From Geomesophilobacter sediminis (GTDB taxonomy: Bacteria; Desulfobacterota; Desulfuromonadia; Geobacterales; Geobacteraceae), in NCBI RefSeq assembly GCF_016458275.1, contig NZ_JAEMHM010000005.1, forward strand, positions 124,001 through 188,000: a stretch of 64,000 nucleotides of DNA, written 5' to 3'. The notes beneath the pieces are model-generated. The model saw only the letters and a program-made list of their open reading frames with translations. It made no database searches and was not told where the DNA came from. A program made the translations under genes and the position numbers. Every line of letters starts with the position of its first letter. The stretch's first letter is position 1. Positions 44,429 through 53,250 of this stretch are shown one piece after another.

Positions 44429-47400
44429 TTAATTACTCCACCCCCGGGCAATGTACCGGGGGATCTGGCCCGCCGCCGCCCCGGCTCCCTGCTTGATCAC
44501 CTGTTCGCTTCCGGTCAGGTGATAGGCGACTCTCAAGTACCGGATTCCCATCCTTTCCAGTGCCGACCGCTCTCCTGGAAAGTCCCTCGGGGTGAAGGTG
44601 TGCTGCCCGCCGGAAAACGCCTGCAGGAACTCGGGGAACCCCTGGGGACCCGGGTAGTTGCGGGTCAATACCAGGTCCCCGACCTCGATCTGCAGCTGCA
44701 CGTCGCCGCAGCCTTCCGGGGACCAGTTGAAGGTCTTCCCGACCGGGTAGTTCAGGTTGGCAAGCTGCTGGGAACCTGCCGCGCAATGCAGCTCCAGTCG
44801 CGTTGCATGGGGCCTGACGCGCGCTTCCGGGTTGGCGTCAGTGGGGAGTCCCTGGATCCCCACCGCGTAATTCGATTGCCGGGTCAGAGCCGCAGCCTGG
44901 ACCTGGTTTCCCCGCTCCAGCAATTGGAAGAATGCCCCCTCGAAGGGAAGGCCCGCCCCGAGAACCGGCTTGGATCGGTATCCCCCGGCGGAGCGTGAGA
45001 TAAACGGCGCGGCCGGCCCCCGGACGAACTTCCAGGCCAGTCCTTCCGGCCCCAAGACCAGCGGAGTCGCCTGCGCCCCCGACAGCCCGAGGGTTCCGGC
45101 CAGCACCTGTTCCTCCCATTGACTCTGCAGAGATCCGGCAGCCTCCCTCCGGACGAAGTTCAAGAGGAAATCGAGCGGCCCGGTAACCAGCCGGGAAACC
45201 GTCGCGTTGCCGCCGAAGTCGCGGGCAAGGGAGGTTTCCACACCCCGCGCGGAGCTGCACGCGGTCCAGAAAGGGGATTTCCCCACTGCGGGGTCCTCAC
45301 TGAAAAGAAGGGCCGCAGCCTGGAATGCCTGGTTGCGCGAGGTGGTCGACGTCACGATGGCAGCAAGCGCCGCGCGGTAACTCCTCAGCGCCTGCTGCCC
45401 GGCGGCTTGCGCTTCGAGCTCCTTGGCATCGGCCTTCCGCCCGACCGACTGTTCCAGGGAAGCAAGCAGCTTCCGCCCCCCTTCGGTGGCTTTTCCTAAA
45501 GCCTGCGGAACGTCGTCCCGAGACGCCAACATCTGCAGGCGGATGAGCTGTCGCAGCCACGTCGGGACCTCCGCACCGATTGCTTCGCTCCCCAATTCCG
45601 TGGTGATCCGTTTGACAAAGGCAGCGTAAGGCCCCTCATCGCTCGCCATCCGGGAGGCTACTTCCTGCCACTCCCGCTCCCCCGCCAGGCGCTCCGCCCC
45701 GCGGGGAAACGCGGCAGCAAATGCTTCCCAGGCGGCCCTGCGCGCCTGGCGGTACCAGGTTTCGAAAGCCGATCGCTGGGCCTCAGCCACCTGCGGCGCG
45801 GGAACGGCCAGCTCTATTTCATGCAGCACCGCCTCCATCTGGTGGCGCCCTTTATTGGAAAAGTAGGGTGCTATCGACGGCTCGACCGAAGCACGCCGGC
45901 TCCCGCCCCAAAAATCGGCCAGGGTGACCGGAGGCGTTTTCCCATCCAGCTCGGCCAGGGCCAAAGACCACTGCAGGTTCCGCTTGACCGCCAGCAGTTG
46001 TCTCAGTCTCTCCTGGAAGAGGGTCAGCTCCTGGCGGAGGTGCATCGGATCCTGACTCCAGCCCAGGTACGAGAGATAAAGGGAGTCAAAGCGATCTCCG
46101 GTTCCCGGGGGCACCACGGTCACCTCCCTCGGTTGAGGCATCGTCCGGAGTTCGCCGTCCGTGCTTCCCTTGAGCCGGGCCCGAATGAGGTTGATCCGCC
46201 GGGCCAGGTGCAACACGTGTTCCGCATAGGCACGGTCGGGGGAGGCCGGCGCAAGCGACGACGCCGCCTGCAGCAGCGCCGCATCGTGAGCGGCAAGCGT
46301 GCCTTCCCGGAACTGCCGGCAAAAGCGGGACTTGAGCTCACTTTCGACCGTCACACTTTCGTTCAGCCCGAAGCGGGGCATCCACCAGCGGCGGTTCCGC
46401 TCTTCGACCGCCAGGATGCCATCGCGAAACTTCAGCATCGGACCGGCTCCGGCAGCTGCGTTGCCCGCGACCGCAGTGGCGGTCACATCCTGCGCGATCA
46501 GCCGGATTGCCGCGATGTTCTTGGCAAAGGACACGGTGAGCAAGCCGCAAAGAGCCAGTCCCGCCACGCTCCATGCCACGAGCCCGAGGTTGTCGGTGAC
46601 GCGGCGCCATTCCGCTGCCCTCTTGGTGGGGGTCCCCAAGGCCCGGTCGGCCGGAAGGGTCCGCGCGAAGAGATCGTGCAGGAAGAGCCCCCGTGAAGGC
46701 TCCTCCCGGCGCGGCGGCAGTGTGGACCCGCAGGCCGGCTCGATAGCGGCGGAGGCGGCGCCGTTTTGCTCGGCACTGGTGAAGAAGATGCCGCGCAGCA
46801 GCGGAGTCTCCCGGTAGGGGCTCACCCCGAAGGTTTCGGCCAGAAGCAGGGCCAGGGGGAGTTTCAGGTTAGCGAAAGCCTCGGGAAGCTGGAGCATCCC
46901 CAACGCAACCGGTGTGGATGAAACTGCGGAACCGGCCGGCATGCCATGCTGCCGAAGCAGGTAGAGGCGCAGCGCGCGCAGCTTGTCGGCAACGGTCGTG
47001 AACGCCGTTTCCAGGAAAGCACCGACATCTGTGGTGAGTTCGTCCTTGACGGCCCCCATTGGGTGACCACAGCTTTTCGCCGGCAAGGCCGCAGCCAATT
47101 CGGTGAAGCCATCGATCAGGTCGCACTTGGTGACCAACAGGTACACCGGGAAACGATAGCCAAGCCCGCGCATCAACTGGTCGAGGCGGCGGCGCAGGAG
47201 CCTCCCGGTACCAGCCAACTCCTCAGCGTTTGGATGGAGCAGCTGATCCGCAGCGACCGTCACCACCACGCCGTTGAGCGGCTCCCGGCGCCGGTTGCGG
47301 AGCAACAGACGCAGGAAGAGCCGCCACTGCTCCTTGTCACGCACCTCGTGCTCCGGCACCGTATAGCGGCCGGCGGTATCGATCACCACGCTCTGGTCGA

Positions 47401-47890
47401 AGAGCCACCATTCACAGTTCCTGGTGGGACTCCCGACCGAGGTGTCCTCGTCCCGGAGAAAATGCGAGGAGAGCCCGCAGTTACTCAGGCAGGCGCTCTT
47501 CCCGGACCCGCTCGCGCCAATCACCAGGTACCACGGGAGGACGTAGAGGGGGTTACCCTGCCGCTTCAGATGGGAGCGCCGGAGGATGCGGAGGCCTCTT
47601 TTCCATTGTGTCTTGAGCGCGTTCAGCTCCTCAGCCTCCCGTTCCGGGATCGCCGGCGCCGGTTCGGCATCGGAGACGGTCTCGGCGAGTTCCCGTTCGC
47701 GGCGCCAAAGCCAAAGTCGGCGCAGCATCACCACGGCAAGGCAGACGCCGATGAGGAGCAGGCCCAGAAACAATCCCGCCCAGGGCGGCCACTTCAGAGC
47801 TACCGCGCCCTGAACCAACAGAAGCAGCGCCAACAGGGCGCCGGTTACCACGGCCGCAAGTTTGAGGATTTTCCCGGAGATAACGTTCAT
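44429..47890 (-). CDS. tssM: Type VI secretion membrane protein TssM (IcmF)
   Basis: The 1153-residue protein has two N-terminal membrane helices (about 10-30 and 36-56) and a cytoplasmic NTPase-like domain with an intact Walker A (GASGSGKS, 125-132) and a Walker B-type VVIDTAGRY. A third helix lies at ~432-455, before a large periplasmic part. It forms the membrane channel with TssL and TssJ. The start shares one base with the stop of tssL (TGATG), which indicates coupled translation. Confidence 0.95.
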   Translation of the reverse strand: MNVISGKILKLAAVVTGALLALLLLVQGAVALKWPPWAGLFLGLLLIGVCLAVVMLRRLWLWRRERELAETVSDAEPAPAIPEREAEELNALKTQWKRGLRILRRSHLKRQGNPLYVLPWYLVIGASGSGKSACLSNCGLSSHFLRDEDTSVGSPTRNCEWWLFDQSVVIDTAGRYTVPEHEVRDKEQWRLFLRLLLRNRRREPLNGVVVTVAADQLLHPNAEELAGTGRLLRRRLDQLMRGLGYRFPVYLLVTKCDLIDGFTELAAALPAKSCGHPMGAVKDELTTDVGAFLETAFTTVADKLRALRLYLLRQHGMPAGSAVSSTPVALGMLQLPEAFANLKLPLALLLAETFGVSPYRETPLLRGIFFTSAEQNGAASAAIEPACGSTLPPRREEPSRGLFLHDLFARTLPADRALGTPTKRAAEWRRVTDNLGLVAWSVAGLALCGLLTVSFAKNIAAIRLIAQDVTATAVAGNAAAGAGPMLKFRDGILAVEERNRRWWMPRFGLNESVTVESELKSRFCRQFREGTLAAHDAALLQAASSLAPASPDRAYAEHVLHLARRINLIRARLKGSTDGELRTMPQPREVTVVPPGTGDRFDSLYLSYLGWSQDPMHLRQELTLFQERLRQLLAVKRNLQWSLALAELDGKTPPVTLADFWGGSRRASVEPSIAPYFSNKGRHQMEAVLHEIELAVPAPQVAEAQRSAFETWYRQARRAAWEAFAAAFPRGAERLAGEREWQEVASRMASDEGPYAAFVKRITTELGSEAIGAEVPTWLRQLIRLQMLASRDDVPQALGKATEGGRKLLASLEQSVGRKADAKELEAQAAGQQALRSYRAALAAIVTSTTSRNQAFQAAALLFSEDPAVGKSPFWTACSSARGVETSLARDFGGNATVSRLVTGPLDFLLNFVRREAAGSLQSQWEEQVLAGTLGLSGAQATPLVLGPEGLAWKFVRGPAAPFISRSAGGYRSKPVLGAGLPFEGAFFQLLERGNQVQAAALTRQSNYAVGIQGLPTDANPEARVRPHATRLELHCAAGSQQLANLNYPVGKTFNWSPEGCGDVQLQIEVGDLVLTRNYPGPQGFPEFLQAFSGGQHTFTPRDFPGERSALERMGIRYLRVAYHLTGSEQVIKQGAGAAAGQIPRYIARGWSN

Positions 47891-48579
47891 CAGTTGCCTA
47901 CCCCCTTAAGGAAGCTGTCGCCGATGCTGGTCAAAACGAAGCGGTAGACCACGAACAGGAGTGCGAACAGAAGCGGCGGTACGCCCAGGCAAAGGATGGT
48001 CGGCAGCGAGGAGAACCGGCTCCGCGTGCGTGCGCACTCCCGGGGTGCCTCGGATCCGGGAGCTTGGTTCCCCCAGTCGGAGAGAAAATCCCCCCGCTCC
48101 AGCGCCGATACCGCCGGCGCCCCCAGCAGCAACGCGAGTTGGGCGTTTTTCAGCTCATCGAGCCGGGATTGGTCTCCGGGGTTGCAATAGCGGCCGGTGA
48201 AGCCAAGGACCAGGCAGAGGTAGTAAATCTCCCGGGCTTCCCCCTGATCCGGGCTCAGCCGCTCCAGCCGCTCGAAGAATTCGGCGCCGGCAGCAGTCGT
48301 GCGGTAGTAGGTGCGCTGCAACTGCTCTTTGAGCCAAAGCTGGCGGTCTTCCCAGGGAGACGCCGCCACCATCTCGTCCACCCAGGCACAGACCGCGAAA
48401 CGCGCCAAATCGTATTCCTCGGCGCTCCCCGCGCCCGGGCGCACCGGGGTTTCGGTTGCCGACAGGAGCCGGCTCACCGTCCCCTGCACATCGCCAAACA
48501 AGGGGTGCCGCACTTCCAGGTCTCTGAGCAATTGGGCCACGTAGACGAAAACCGGCAGAAACAGATCGGTGAGACGCAT
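47890..48579 (-). CDS. tssL: Type VI secretion membrane protein TssL (DotU)
   Basis: The 229-residue protein has the DotU hook domain in the cytoplasm (YDLARFAVCAWVDEMVAASPW, YLCLVLGFTGRY) and a C-terminal membrane anchor (about 200-222). No OmpA-like extension is present. GGAGGC lies before the ATG. It lies 21 nt after tssK. Confidence 0.94.
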   Translation of the reverse strand: MRLTDLFLPVFVYVAQLLRDLEVRHPLFGDVQGTVSRLLSATETPVRPGAGSAEEYDLARFAVCAWVDEMVAASPWEDRQLWLKEQLQRTYYRTTAAGAEFFERLERLSPDQGEAREIYYLCLVLGFTGRYCNPGDQSRLDELKNAQLALLLGAPAVSALERGDFLSDWGNQAPGSEAPRECARTRSRFSSLPTILCLGVPPLLFALLFVVYRFVLTSIGDSFLKGVGN

Positions 48580-48600
48580 GGGATGCCTCCCGGCGAGCGG

Positions 48601-49983
48601 TTACAACGGGGAAAGGATCATGAGGTCGACCTCCAGGTCCTCGGGGGCGCGGTCCCAATGCAGGGCCAGGTTGTGCCCCTTGGTTACCAGATCCCACTGC
48701 GGGTCCTGATGATCGATGGAGAAGTACAGAGTGCGGGAGTTGCGCGGGAGTTCCGGAGGAGGATTGACCAGTGGCTCCAGGCGGAGCCCCGGGAGTGCGC
48801 GTGAGGAGAGGATTGGAAGCTGATCCCGGGCACTCAGCTTGGCCACCGAGTCCAGGGCGGCCAACACGGTACAGGACTCCTCCGCGCTGCGGACCGCCAG
48901 GAAGTAGGAGTTTCCCGGCTCCAGTTGGCCCGGTTTCAAATCGGCCGCGTAATACACGCCATCATGGATGAGGCGCACGACGTAATCCGGCCCAGCGGTG
49001 ATTTGGGACAAAAGCCGGGTGAGCAGGATTTGTGCAGCGGAGAAGCACCCCCACAGATCGGAGTGGTCGTAGGGAGGCAGGAGCGTCGCGTCCTCAGCGC
49101 CTCCGACCGGGTTGGCACCGGCCGAAAAGGCGGCAAGCTCGGCGACCGCCTGCCGCAACGTGCCGTACACCTCCCAAGGGTGGACCGAGTCCCCCGACTC
49201 GATGAAGTGGGACAGCACTGCGATGTTGCGGTTGAGCGTTCTCAGGGCCAATAGGCACGTCATCTCGCGCGAGCCGAATTCCGTCTTCGGTCCCCGTTGT
49301 TTATGAAAAGCCCCGAGCTGCCTGGTCCGGCCGACCATTTGATCCCGCATCTCCCGGACCAGGCGGGAAAGGGGTTCGCTCGCGGCAAGGACCAGCGACG
49401 GCGGAATGAAGCGCTCCGTCACCCGGACCGAACCAGCCATTTCCAACCGCGCCAGCGGAACCAGCAGATACTCGGCGGCGGCATCCAGCTCCGTCTCCCA
49501 GAAAAGTTTCAGCAAATGATCGAGACGCTTTACCTGCGCCGCCGGTCCCCGTGCATGGAGGTCGGTCACCTCCTCGGGATCCGCCCGAGTGACGAACCGG
49601 GTCTCCGCTTGCCGCGCTTCCTCCGGCCAAGTGATCACCGTTACATTCTCGCCGGCTTCGTTCCACCGGCGCAGCCCAAGATAGAGCAAAAGCTGCTTTC
49701 CCTGGAGCAGGCAGGGATCGAACGGACGGGAAGGGAGCACGGCATTGCCCGGGAGTTCCACGTAGGTGCCGTCGAGAAAGAGAAAGGCTCCGGAAGGAAC
49801 GGAAACTACCCCGGCGTCCAAGGCGGTCGCATCGAGAGCAAACCCGCCGACGCCCCAGAAATGGGGCCGTCCGTACTTTAAGAGCGGTATGGGTGCAGCA
49901 CCCGCGCCCCGATCCTGCAACTGGAAGTGCTGCGGCTGTAGGAACACCCCTTGGTACCAAAAAACGGGCCGGTCGACCTTCAT
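48601..49983 (-). CDS. tssK: Type VI secretion baseplate protein TssK
   Basis: The 460-residue protein starts KVDRPVFWYQGVFLQPQHFQ, the hallmark of TssK. It links the baseplate wedge to the TssL/TssM membrane complex. Two ATGs are adjacent (49986 and 49983); the second is better spaced from AAGGAGG (6 nt). The open frame extends far upstream, but homology begins here. Confidence 0.94.
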   Translation of the reverse strand: MKVDRPVFWYQGVFLQPQHFQLQDRGAGAAPIPLLKYGRPHFWGVGGFALDATALDAGVVSVPSGAFLFLDGTYVELPGNAVLPSRPFDPCLLQGKQLLLYLGLRRWNEAGENVTVITWPEEARQAETRFVTRADPEEVTDLHARGPAAQVKRLDHLLKLFWETELDAAAEYLLVPLARLEMAGSVRVTERFIPPSLVLAASEPLSRLVREMRDQMVGRTRQLGAFHKQRGPKTEFGSREMTCLLALRTLNRNIAVLSHFIESGDSVHPWEVYGTLRQAVAELAAFSAGANPVGGAEDATLLPPYDHSDLWGCFSAAQILLTRLLSQITAGPDYVVRLIHDGVYYAADLKPGQLEPGNSYFLAVRSAEESCTVLAALDSVAKLSARDQLPILSSRALPGLRLEPLVNPPPELPRNSRTLYFSIDHQDPQWDLVTKGHNLALHWDRAPEDLEVDLMILSPL

Positions 49984-50036
49984 CATCACCCTCCTTGAGC
50001 GGTACGGCTGGAACAGAGAGTTTAGAAACGGTCTGA

Positions 50037-50732
50037 CTAAAGAAGAATGGGTGAAACGATTAGGGATGAATGAAACAAGGCGGTGGGGCCATAGAGATAG
50101 GCGCTCTTCAGGTAGTTTTGTTTTTCCGGATCTTTCTGGGGTTGCGGATTGTTTTTGCGGTCCTTGCCTGCATCGTCCTGGAACTCGGTGATGCCGTGCG
50201 GTCCCAGGTAAAGGTGGATGCTGAGTCTCTGGGTTATCTGAGTGACCCCTCCCCCGCGGATTTCCTCGATCAGCGGCACCGGGTAGGCGCGGGTCGCAAG
50301 CTTGCGATCCCCCTTGAAATAGCCGGCGGCGATGCCGATGAACTTCGCGCCGTCGGCGCGGTCCATCAACTCTTCGATCTCCTGGCCGGGCTGAACCACC
50401 AGGGTGCGGGCATGCATCACGCTCGGGTCGAAGCGATTGCATTCGAGCAGCCGCTGCAGTCCGTCTTTTTCGCTTTGCAATTGCTGGAAGCCGTTGGGGT
50501 CGCGGAGATGATAGATACAGAGAAGCAAGGTATGGGGGGTGTTACGGAAGAGGTTGAGCTTGGGATCGGCCCTGAGATGAATAGAGATGCCGCCTTTCTG
50601 GTAACTCCAGTCGGCTGGGTTGGTGACCGGAAGGGGAGCAGGGAGGGAACCGGTGGCGTTCCGAGCTGAGGAGCAGCTCAAGAGCACCAGGGAGAGCAAG
50701 AAGATGGACGGTAGGCAGATTACCCCTCGCAC
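50037..50732 (-). CDS. tssJ: Type VI secretion outer-membrane lipoprotein TssJ
   Basis: The 231-residue protein has a lipoprotein signal (RGVICLPSIFLLSLV with lipobox LLSC) and the TssJ beta-sandwich motifs (IHLRADPKLNLFRNTPHTLL, LVVQPGQEIEELM, IGIAAGYF). It anchors TssM at the outer membrane. The GTG at 50732 follows CGGGAGG by 5 nt; an ATG 24 nt upstream has no ribosome site. The C-terminal ~40 residues (Lys/Gln-rich) are longer than usual. It is the first gene of the cluster. Confidence 0.9.
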   Translation of the reverse strand: MRGVICLPSIFLLSLVLLSCSSARNATGSLPAPLPVTNPADWSYQKGGISIHLRADPKLNLFRNTPHTLLLCIYHLRDPNGFQQLQSEKDGLQRLLECNRFDPSVMHARTLVVQPGQEIEELMDRADGAKFIGIAAGYFKGDRKLATRAYPVPLIEEIRGGGVTQITQRLSIHLYLGPHGITEFQDDAGKDRKNNPQPQKDPEKQNYLKSAYLYGPTALFHSSLIVSPILL

Positions 50733-50808
50733 GACAACCTCCCGAAATTGTTGCATTTAACGCCACGTCATCGCAGGTCTTCATCCTTTCTGGAGCAATA
50801 ATCGGATG

Positions 50809-50836
50809 GTTATACCATGGATTTACCTTAGGGCAA
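50809..50836 (-). promoter_or_regulatory. Promoter of the type VI secretion operon
   Basis: On the minus strand TTGCCC (50836-50831) and TATAAC (50814-50809) stand 16 nt apart, about 75 nt before the tssJ start. No sigma54 element was seen. Confidence 0.5.
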
Positions 50837-50866
50837 TCCAATACTTTTACTGACCGCAATCTCCCG

Positions 50867-51037
50867 CTAACTCGCAACGCAGCTTCCGCAGCGGTCGCTG
50901 TCGGTGCCGGCGATCTCGGTGCCGCACACCGCGCAGGCATTGTCCCACTCCGGGTGCCCCGCCTCGGTCGCCCGCTTCTTCGCTTCCAGCTTCCGTACCT
51001 CGGCTTCCATCTCTTCGTTGTATTGCATCTCGAACAT
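50867..51037 (-). CDS. 56-residue zinc-ribbon protein
   Basis: A short gene: ATG at 51037, 6 nt after AGAGGAGG, ends with TAG after 56 residues. The product begins MFEMQYNEEMEAEVRKLEAK, a charged helix, and ends with two Cys pairs: CAVCGTEI and CGSC. This forms a zinc-ribbon-like knuckle. It is probably a real small protein because of the perfect ribosome site and the paired cysteines. The function is unknown. It lies just upstream of the type VI promoter on the same strand. Confidence 0.72.
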   Translation of the reverse strand: MFEMQYNEEMEAEVRKLEAKKRATEAGHPEWDNACAVCGTEIAGTDSDRCGSCVAS

Positions 51038-51400
51038 GGGTGACCTCCTCTCTTCCCGGTCGTAGCCGCCGGGCCGGCTTGGAATAGCATCTCAGGCTAC
51101 CGCAGCGGGGCTGCGGCGTCAATCACCAGTCGACACCACCGACCGTTCACAGGGTGGGCAGCCCTCTACCCACCGACGCTCCAACGCTACGGCACAGGGT
51201 GCCCATCATACCAATGTAGAAAAACCCCAGAGGCAAATCCCCCCCGCCCCCCTTCGCAAAGGGGGGAGATTAAGGGTGTACGGCGATGAAGGCTTGCCTT
51301 TTCTGCCGGGAATCGGGATGCTACGTGATTGAGCAATTTCGGTCAGGATTGCCGGCGGGCGTTGGGGTAGGATCGCCTCACGAATTGAGGTGGCGAACGG
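51038..51400. other. Intergenic region before the AraC-type regulator
   Basis: No coding frame seen. It holds a C-run/G-run repeat (51234-51267) and a GGGTGGGCA...TACCCACC stem near 51153-51174. Confidence 0.45.
51234..51267 (-). repeat. C-run/G-run interspersed repeat, copy e (inverted)
   Basis: CAAATCCCCCCCGCCCCCC followed by TTCGCAAAGGGGGG: the reverse complement of the copy at 18592. Confidence 0.65.
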
Positions 51401-52267
51401 GTGAACATGGATCGGGAAAAGGCATACGCGCAGCGCTTCGAAAGGGTCTTCGAGTACATCGAAAAGCATCTGGACGAACCGCTTACCGTCGAACAGTTGA
51501 GCCAGGTGGCGCACTTTTCCAAGTTCCACTTCCACCGGCAGTTCTCCCTGTACGTCGGCATGAGCGTCTCGGCCTACCTCCGGCAACTGAGGCTCCGCCA
51601 GGCTTCCTACCGCCTGGTCTTCGGCCGGGAGGCACGGATCATCGACATCGCGCTCGATGCCGGTTTCGAAAGCCCCGAGGCCTTCACCCGCGCCTTCCGG
51701 CAGCTCTGCGGACAATCGCCGTCTCAATTCCGAAAATCCCCCCAGTGGCAGCCGTGGACCGAGCGGTTCCGGCTCCCCCCCAGTAAAAGGAGAGTGACGA
51801 TGGACGTGAAAATTGTCGATTTTGCCGAGACCCAGATCGCGGTCCTGGCCCACCAGGGCGCACCGGAAAAGATCAACCATTCGGCGCAGGTCTTCATCGC
51901 ATGGCGCAAAGAGACCGGGCTGTCCCCGGTGAAAACGAGCCGCACCTTCGGGATCGCCTACCACGACCCGGAAACCACCGAGCCGGAGCAGTTCCGCTTT
52001 GACATCTGCGGCGAGGTGACCGGGCCGGTCCCGGAAAACCCGCAGGGGGTGGTGAGCGGCGTCATCCCGGGCGGACGCTGCGCGATGGTTTTGCACCAGG
52101 GGTCGCACGACCGGATGGGGGACACCATCTACCCCCTCTACCGGGAGTGGCTCCCGCAAAGCGGGGAGAAGCTGCGCGACTTTCCGCTCTTTTTCCGCTA
52201 CGTGAACCTGATGCCGGAGGTCGCGGAACATGAGCTGGTGACCGAGGTGTACCTGCCGCTTAAGTGA
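51401..52267 (+). CDS. AraC-family regulator with GyrI-like ligand domain
   Basis: The 288-residue protein has two helix-turn-helix motifs at the N-terminus (LTVEQLSQVAHFSKFHFHRQF and IIDIALDAGFESPEAFTRAFR). A GyrI/Rob-like effector-binding domain follows from ~130 (IVDFAETQIAVLAHQGAPEK to TEVYLPLK). This is the MarA/Rob/SoxS-like fold class, often sensing drugs or other small ligands. The start is GTG at 51401 or ATG at 51407; GAGG is 10 nt before the former. No clear target gene is adjacent. Confidence 0.9.
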   Translation: MNMDREKAYAQRFERVFEYIEKHLDEPLTVEQLSQVAHFSKFHFHRQFSLYVGMSVSAYLRQLRLRQASYRLVFGREARIIDIALDAGFESPEAFTRAFRQLCGQSPSQFRKSPQWQPWTERFRLPPSKRRVTMDVKIVDFAETQIAVLAHQGAPEKINHSAQVFIAWRKETGLSPVKTSRTFGIAYHDPETTEPEQFRFDICGEVTGPVPENPQGVVSGVIPGGRCAMVLHQGSHDRMGDTIYPLYREWLPQSGEKLRDFPLFFRYVNLMPEVAEHELVTEVYLPLK

Positions 52268-52322
52268 CGCGTTGGTACGGGGAGTTCTGCCCCGAAAAAG
52301 GGGCACGAAGGGCTGAGACAAG

Positions 52323-52376
52323 AAAAGGGGACCGGCGGCTCGGTTTGGAAAAGCAGCGGTCCCCTTTTTTTTTCGC
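52323..52376 (+). terminator. Intrinsic terminator after the AraC-type gene
   Basis: Stem AAAAGGGGACC/GGTCCCCTTTT around the loop region CGGTTTGGAAAA, then T8. The terminator at 57228 shares the GGTTTGGAAA loop. Confidence 0.85.
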
Positions 52377-52424
52377 CTGCAGGACGGACATTCGACAAAA
52401 GGAGAGGCGTCACTGAAATTTAAC

Positions 52425-52588
52425 AGATGATTAACATGAATGACTTAATCATCTGGCAGAATCCGGCATCAATTCTGCCCACACGAACGCGAAGAGATGC
52501 TGCCGGGAACTTTGCTGCCCTGCCTCACCACAGGACCCAGAAAGCCCAGTGCAAGGTGATCATTTCACCTGCACTGGGCTTTTTTTTG
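52425..52588 (+). ncRNA. Candidate structured RNA with three perfect hairpins and a terminator
   Basis: Hairpin 1: AGATGATTAA/TTAATCATCT (52425-52454, 10-nt loop). Hairpin 2 directly adjoins: GGCAGAAT/ATTCTGCC (52455-52479). After a ~60-nt spacer with pyrimidine-rich and CTGCC repeats, a strong intrinsic terminator follows: AAGCCCAGTGC-A-AGGTGA/TCACCTGCACTGGGCTT then T8 (52542-52588). The preceding gene already has its own terminator at 52323, so this second one must end a separate transcript. It is either a small RNA or an attenuator of the next gene, which starts 17 nt later. I know no matching family. Confidence 0.45.
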
Positions 52589-52604
52589 CCTTTGAGCGGA
52601 GATA

Positions 52605-52949
52605 ATGAAACCGATGCGTCGCCTCTCCTCCCACATGCTGGCAGTACTTATGTCGGTGCCTCTGGTGCTGCTGATGCTGCAGGTGGGCATCGCACTGCTG
52701 CACCAGCATCATGACGCCTCGTACTACGACAACGACGATCAATTCCACTATGTCAGCGGCCATGCCACCGTCTCCGGCTCCACGTCGGTGCACCTCTCCC
52801 CGGCCGCCGACGTCCTTCCCTTTGCACGCATCGCCTTCGTGAAAGACCGCGGTACGGGTCGCCCCACGACCCGCCCCGCCGATTTCGGCCCGAAACCCTT
52901 CCCTGCCGTTTCCCCCCTTCTTTTCCCCGAACGCGCATCCCCAGCCTGA
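52605..52949 (+). CDS. Small secreted His-rich protein
   Basis: The 114-residue protein has a signal peptide or membrane helix (about 10-32; AVLMSVPLVLLMLQVGIALL) followed at once by HQHHD and a Tyr/Asp/His-rich segment. The C-terminal half is Pro/Arg-rich and low-complexity. It may bind metal; the layout is similar to small secreted DUF2946-like proteins but I cannot assign it. CGGAG lies 5 nt before the ATG. It starts 17 nt after the preceding terminator. Confidence 0.55.
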   Translation: MKPMRRLSSHMLAVLMSVPLVLLMLQVGIALLHQHHDASYYDNDDQFHYVSGHATVSGSTSVHLSPAADVLPFARIAFVKDRGTGRPTTRPADFGPKPFPAVSPLLFPERASPA

Positions 52950-53250
52950 CCAGCGCGGCGCGCCGAAGCTCGCGCGCTGACTCGACCACCCGCACCGTAA
53001 CCTACGTTTAATCCGTCGCCGGACGGCGAAGGGGAAGGACCGCGCCCGCCACGCGGGCCGGCTCCCTTTTCTCCGCGCGAAAGCGCCGTCGCCCTTTGGC
53101 CGGCAACGGGATTGGTCCCGCTTGAGGGCCGGGCCTCGCCGCGACCGGTGCAGCGGGAGTACCGCCCGGCCCGGCGCTGCCGCGCCCTCGTTTTACCGCT
53201 TCTTCAGCCGCCGCAAAGCGACCGCAGACACGGCGTCGTTAAAATACCTG
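52950..53250 (+). other. Very GC-rich intergenic region
   Basis: No gene seen. It is full of short stems (such as CCGTCGCCGGACGGCG near 53007) and leads into the structured leader of the PEP-CTERM gene. Confidence 0.4.

Noticed and set aside
26332-50732. Contractile prophage or tailocin instead of type VI secretion
   Set aside because: TssJ, TssL, TssM and TssK, which have no phage counterpart, are all present, and no capsid, terminase or integrase genes are seen.
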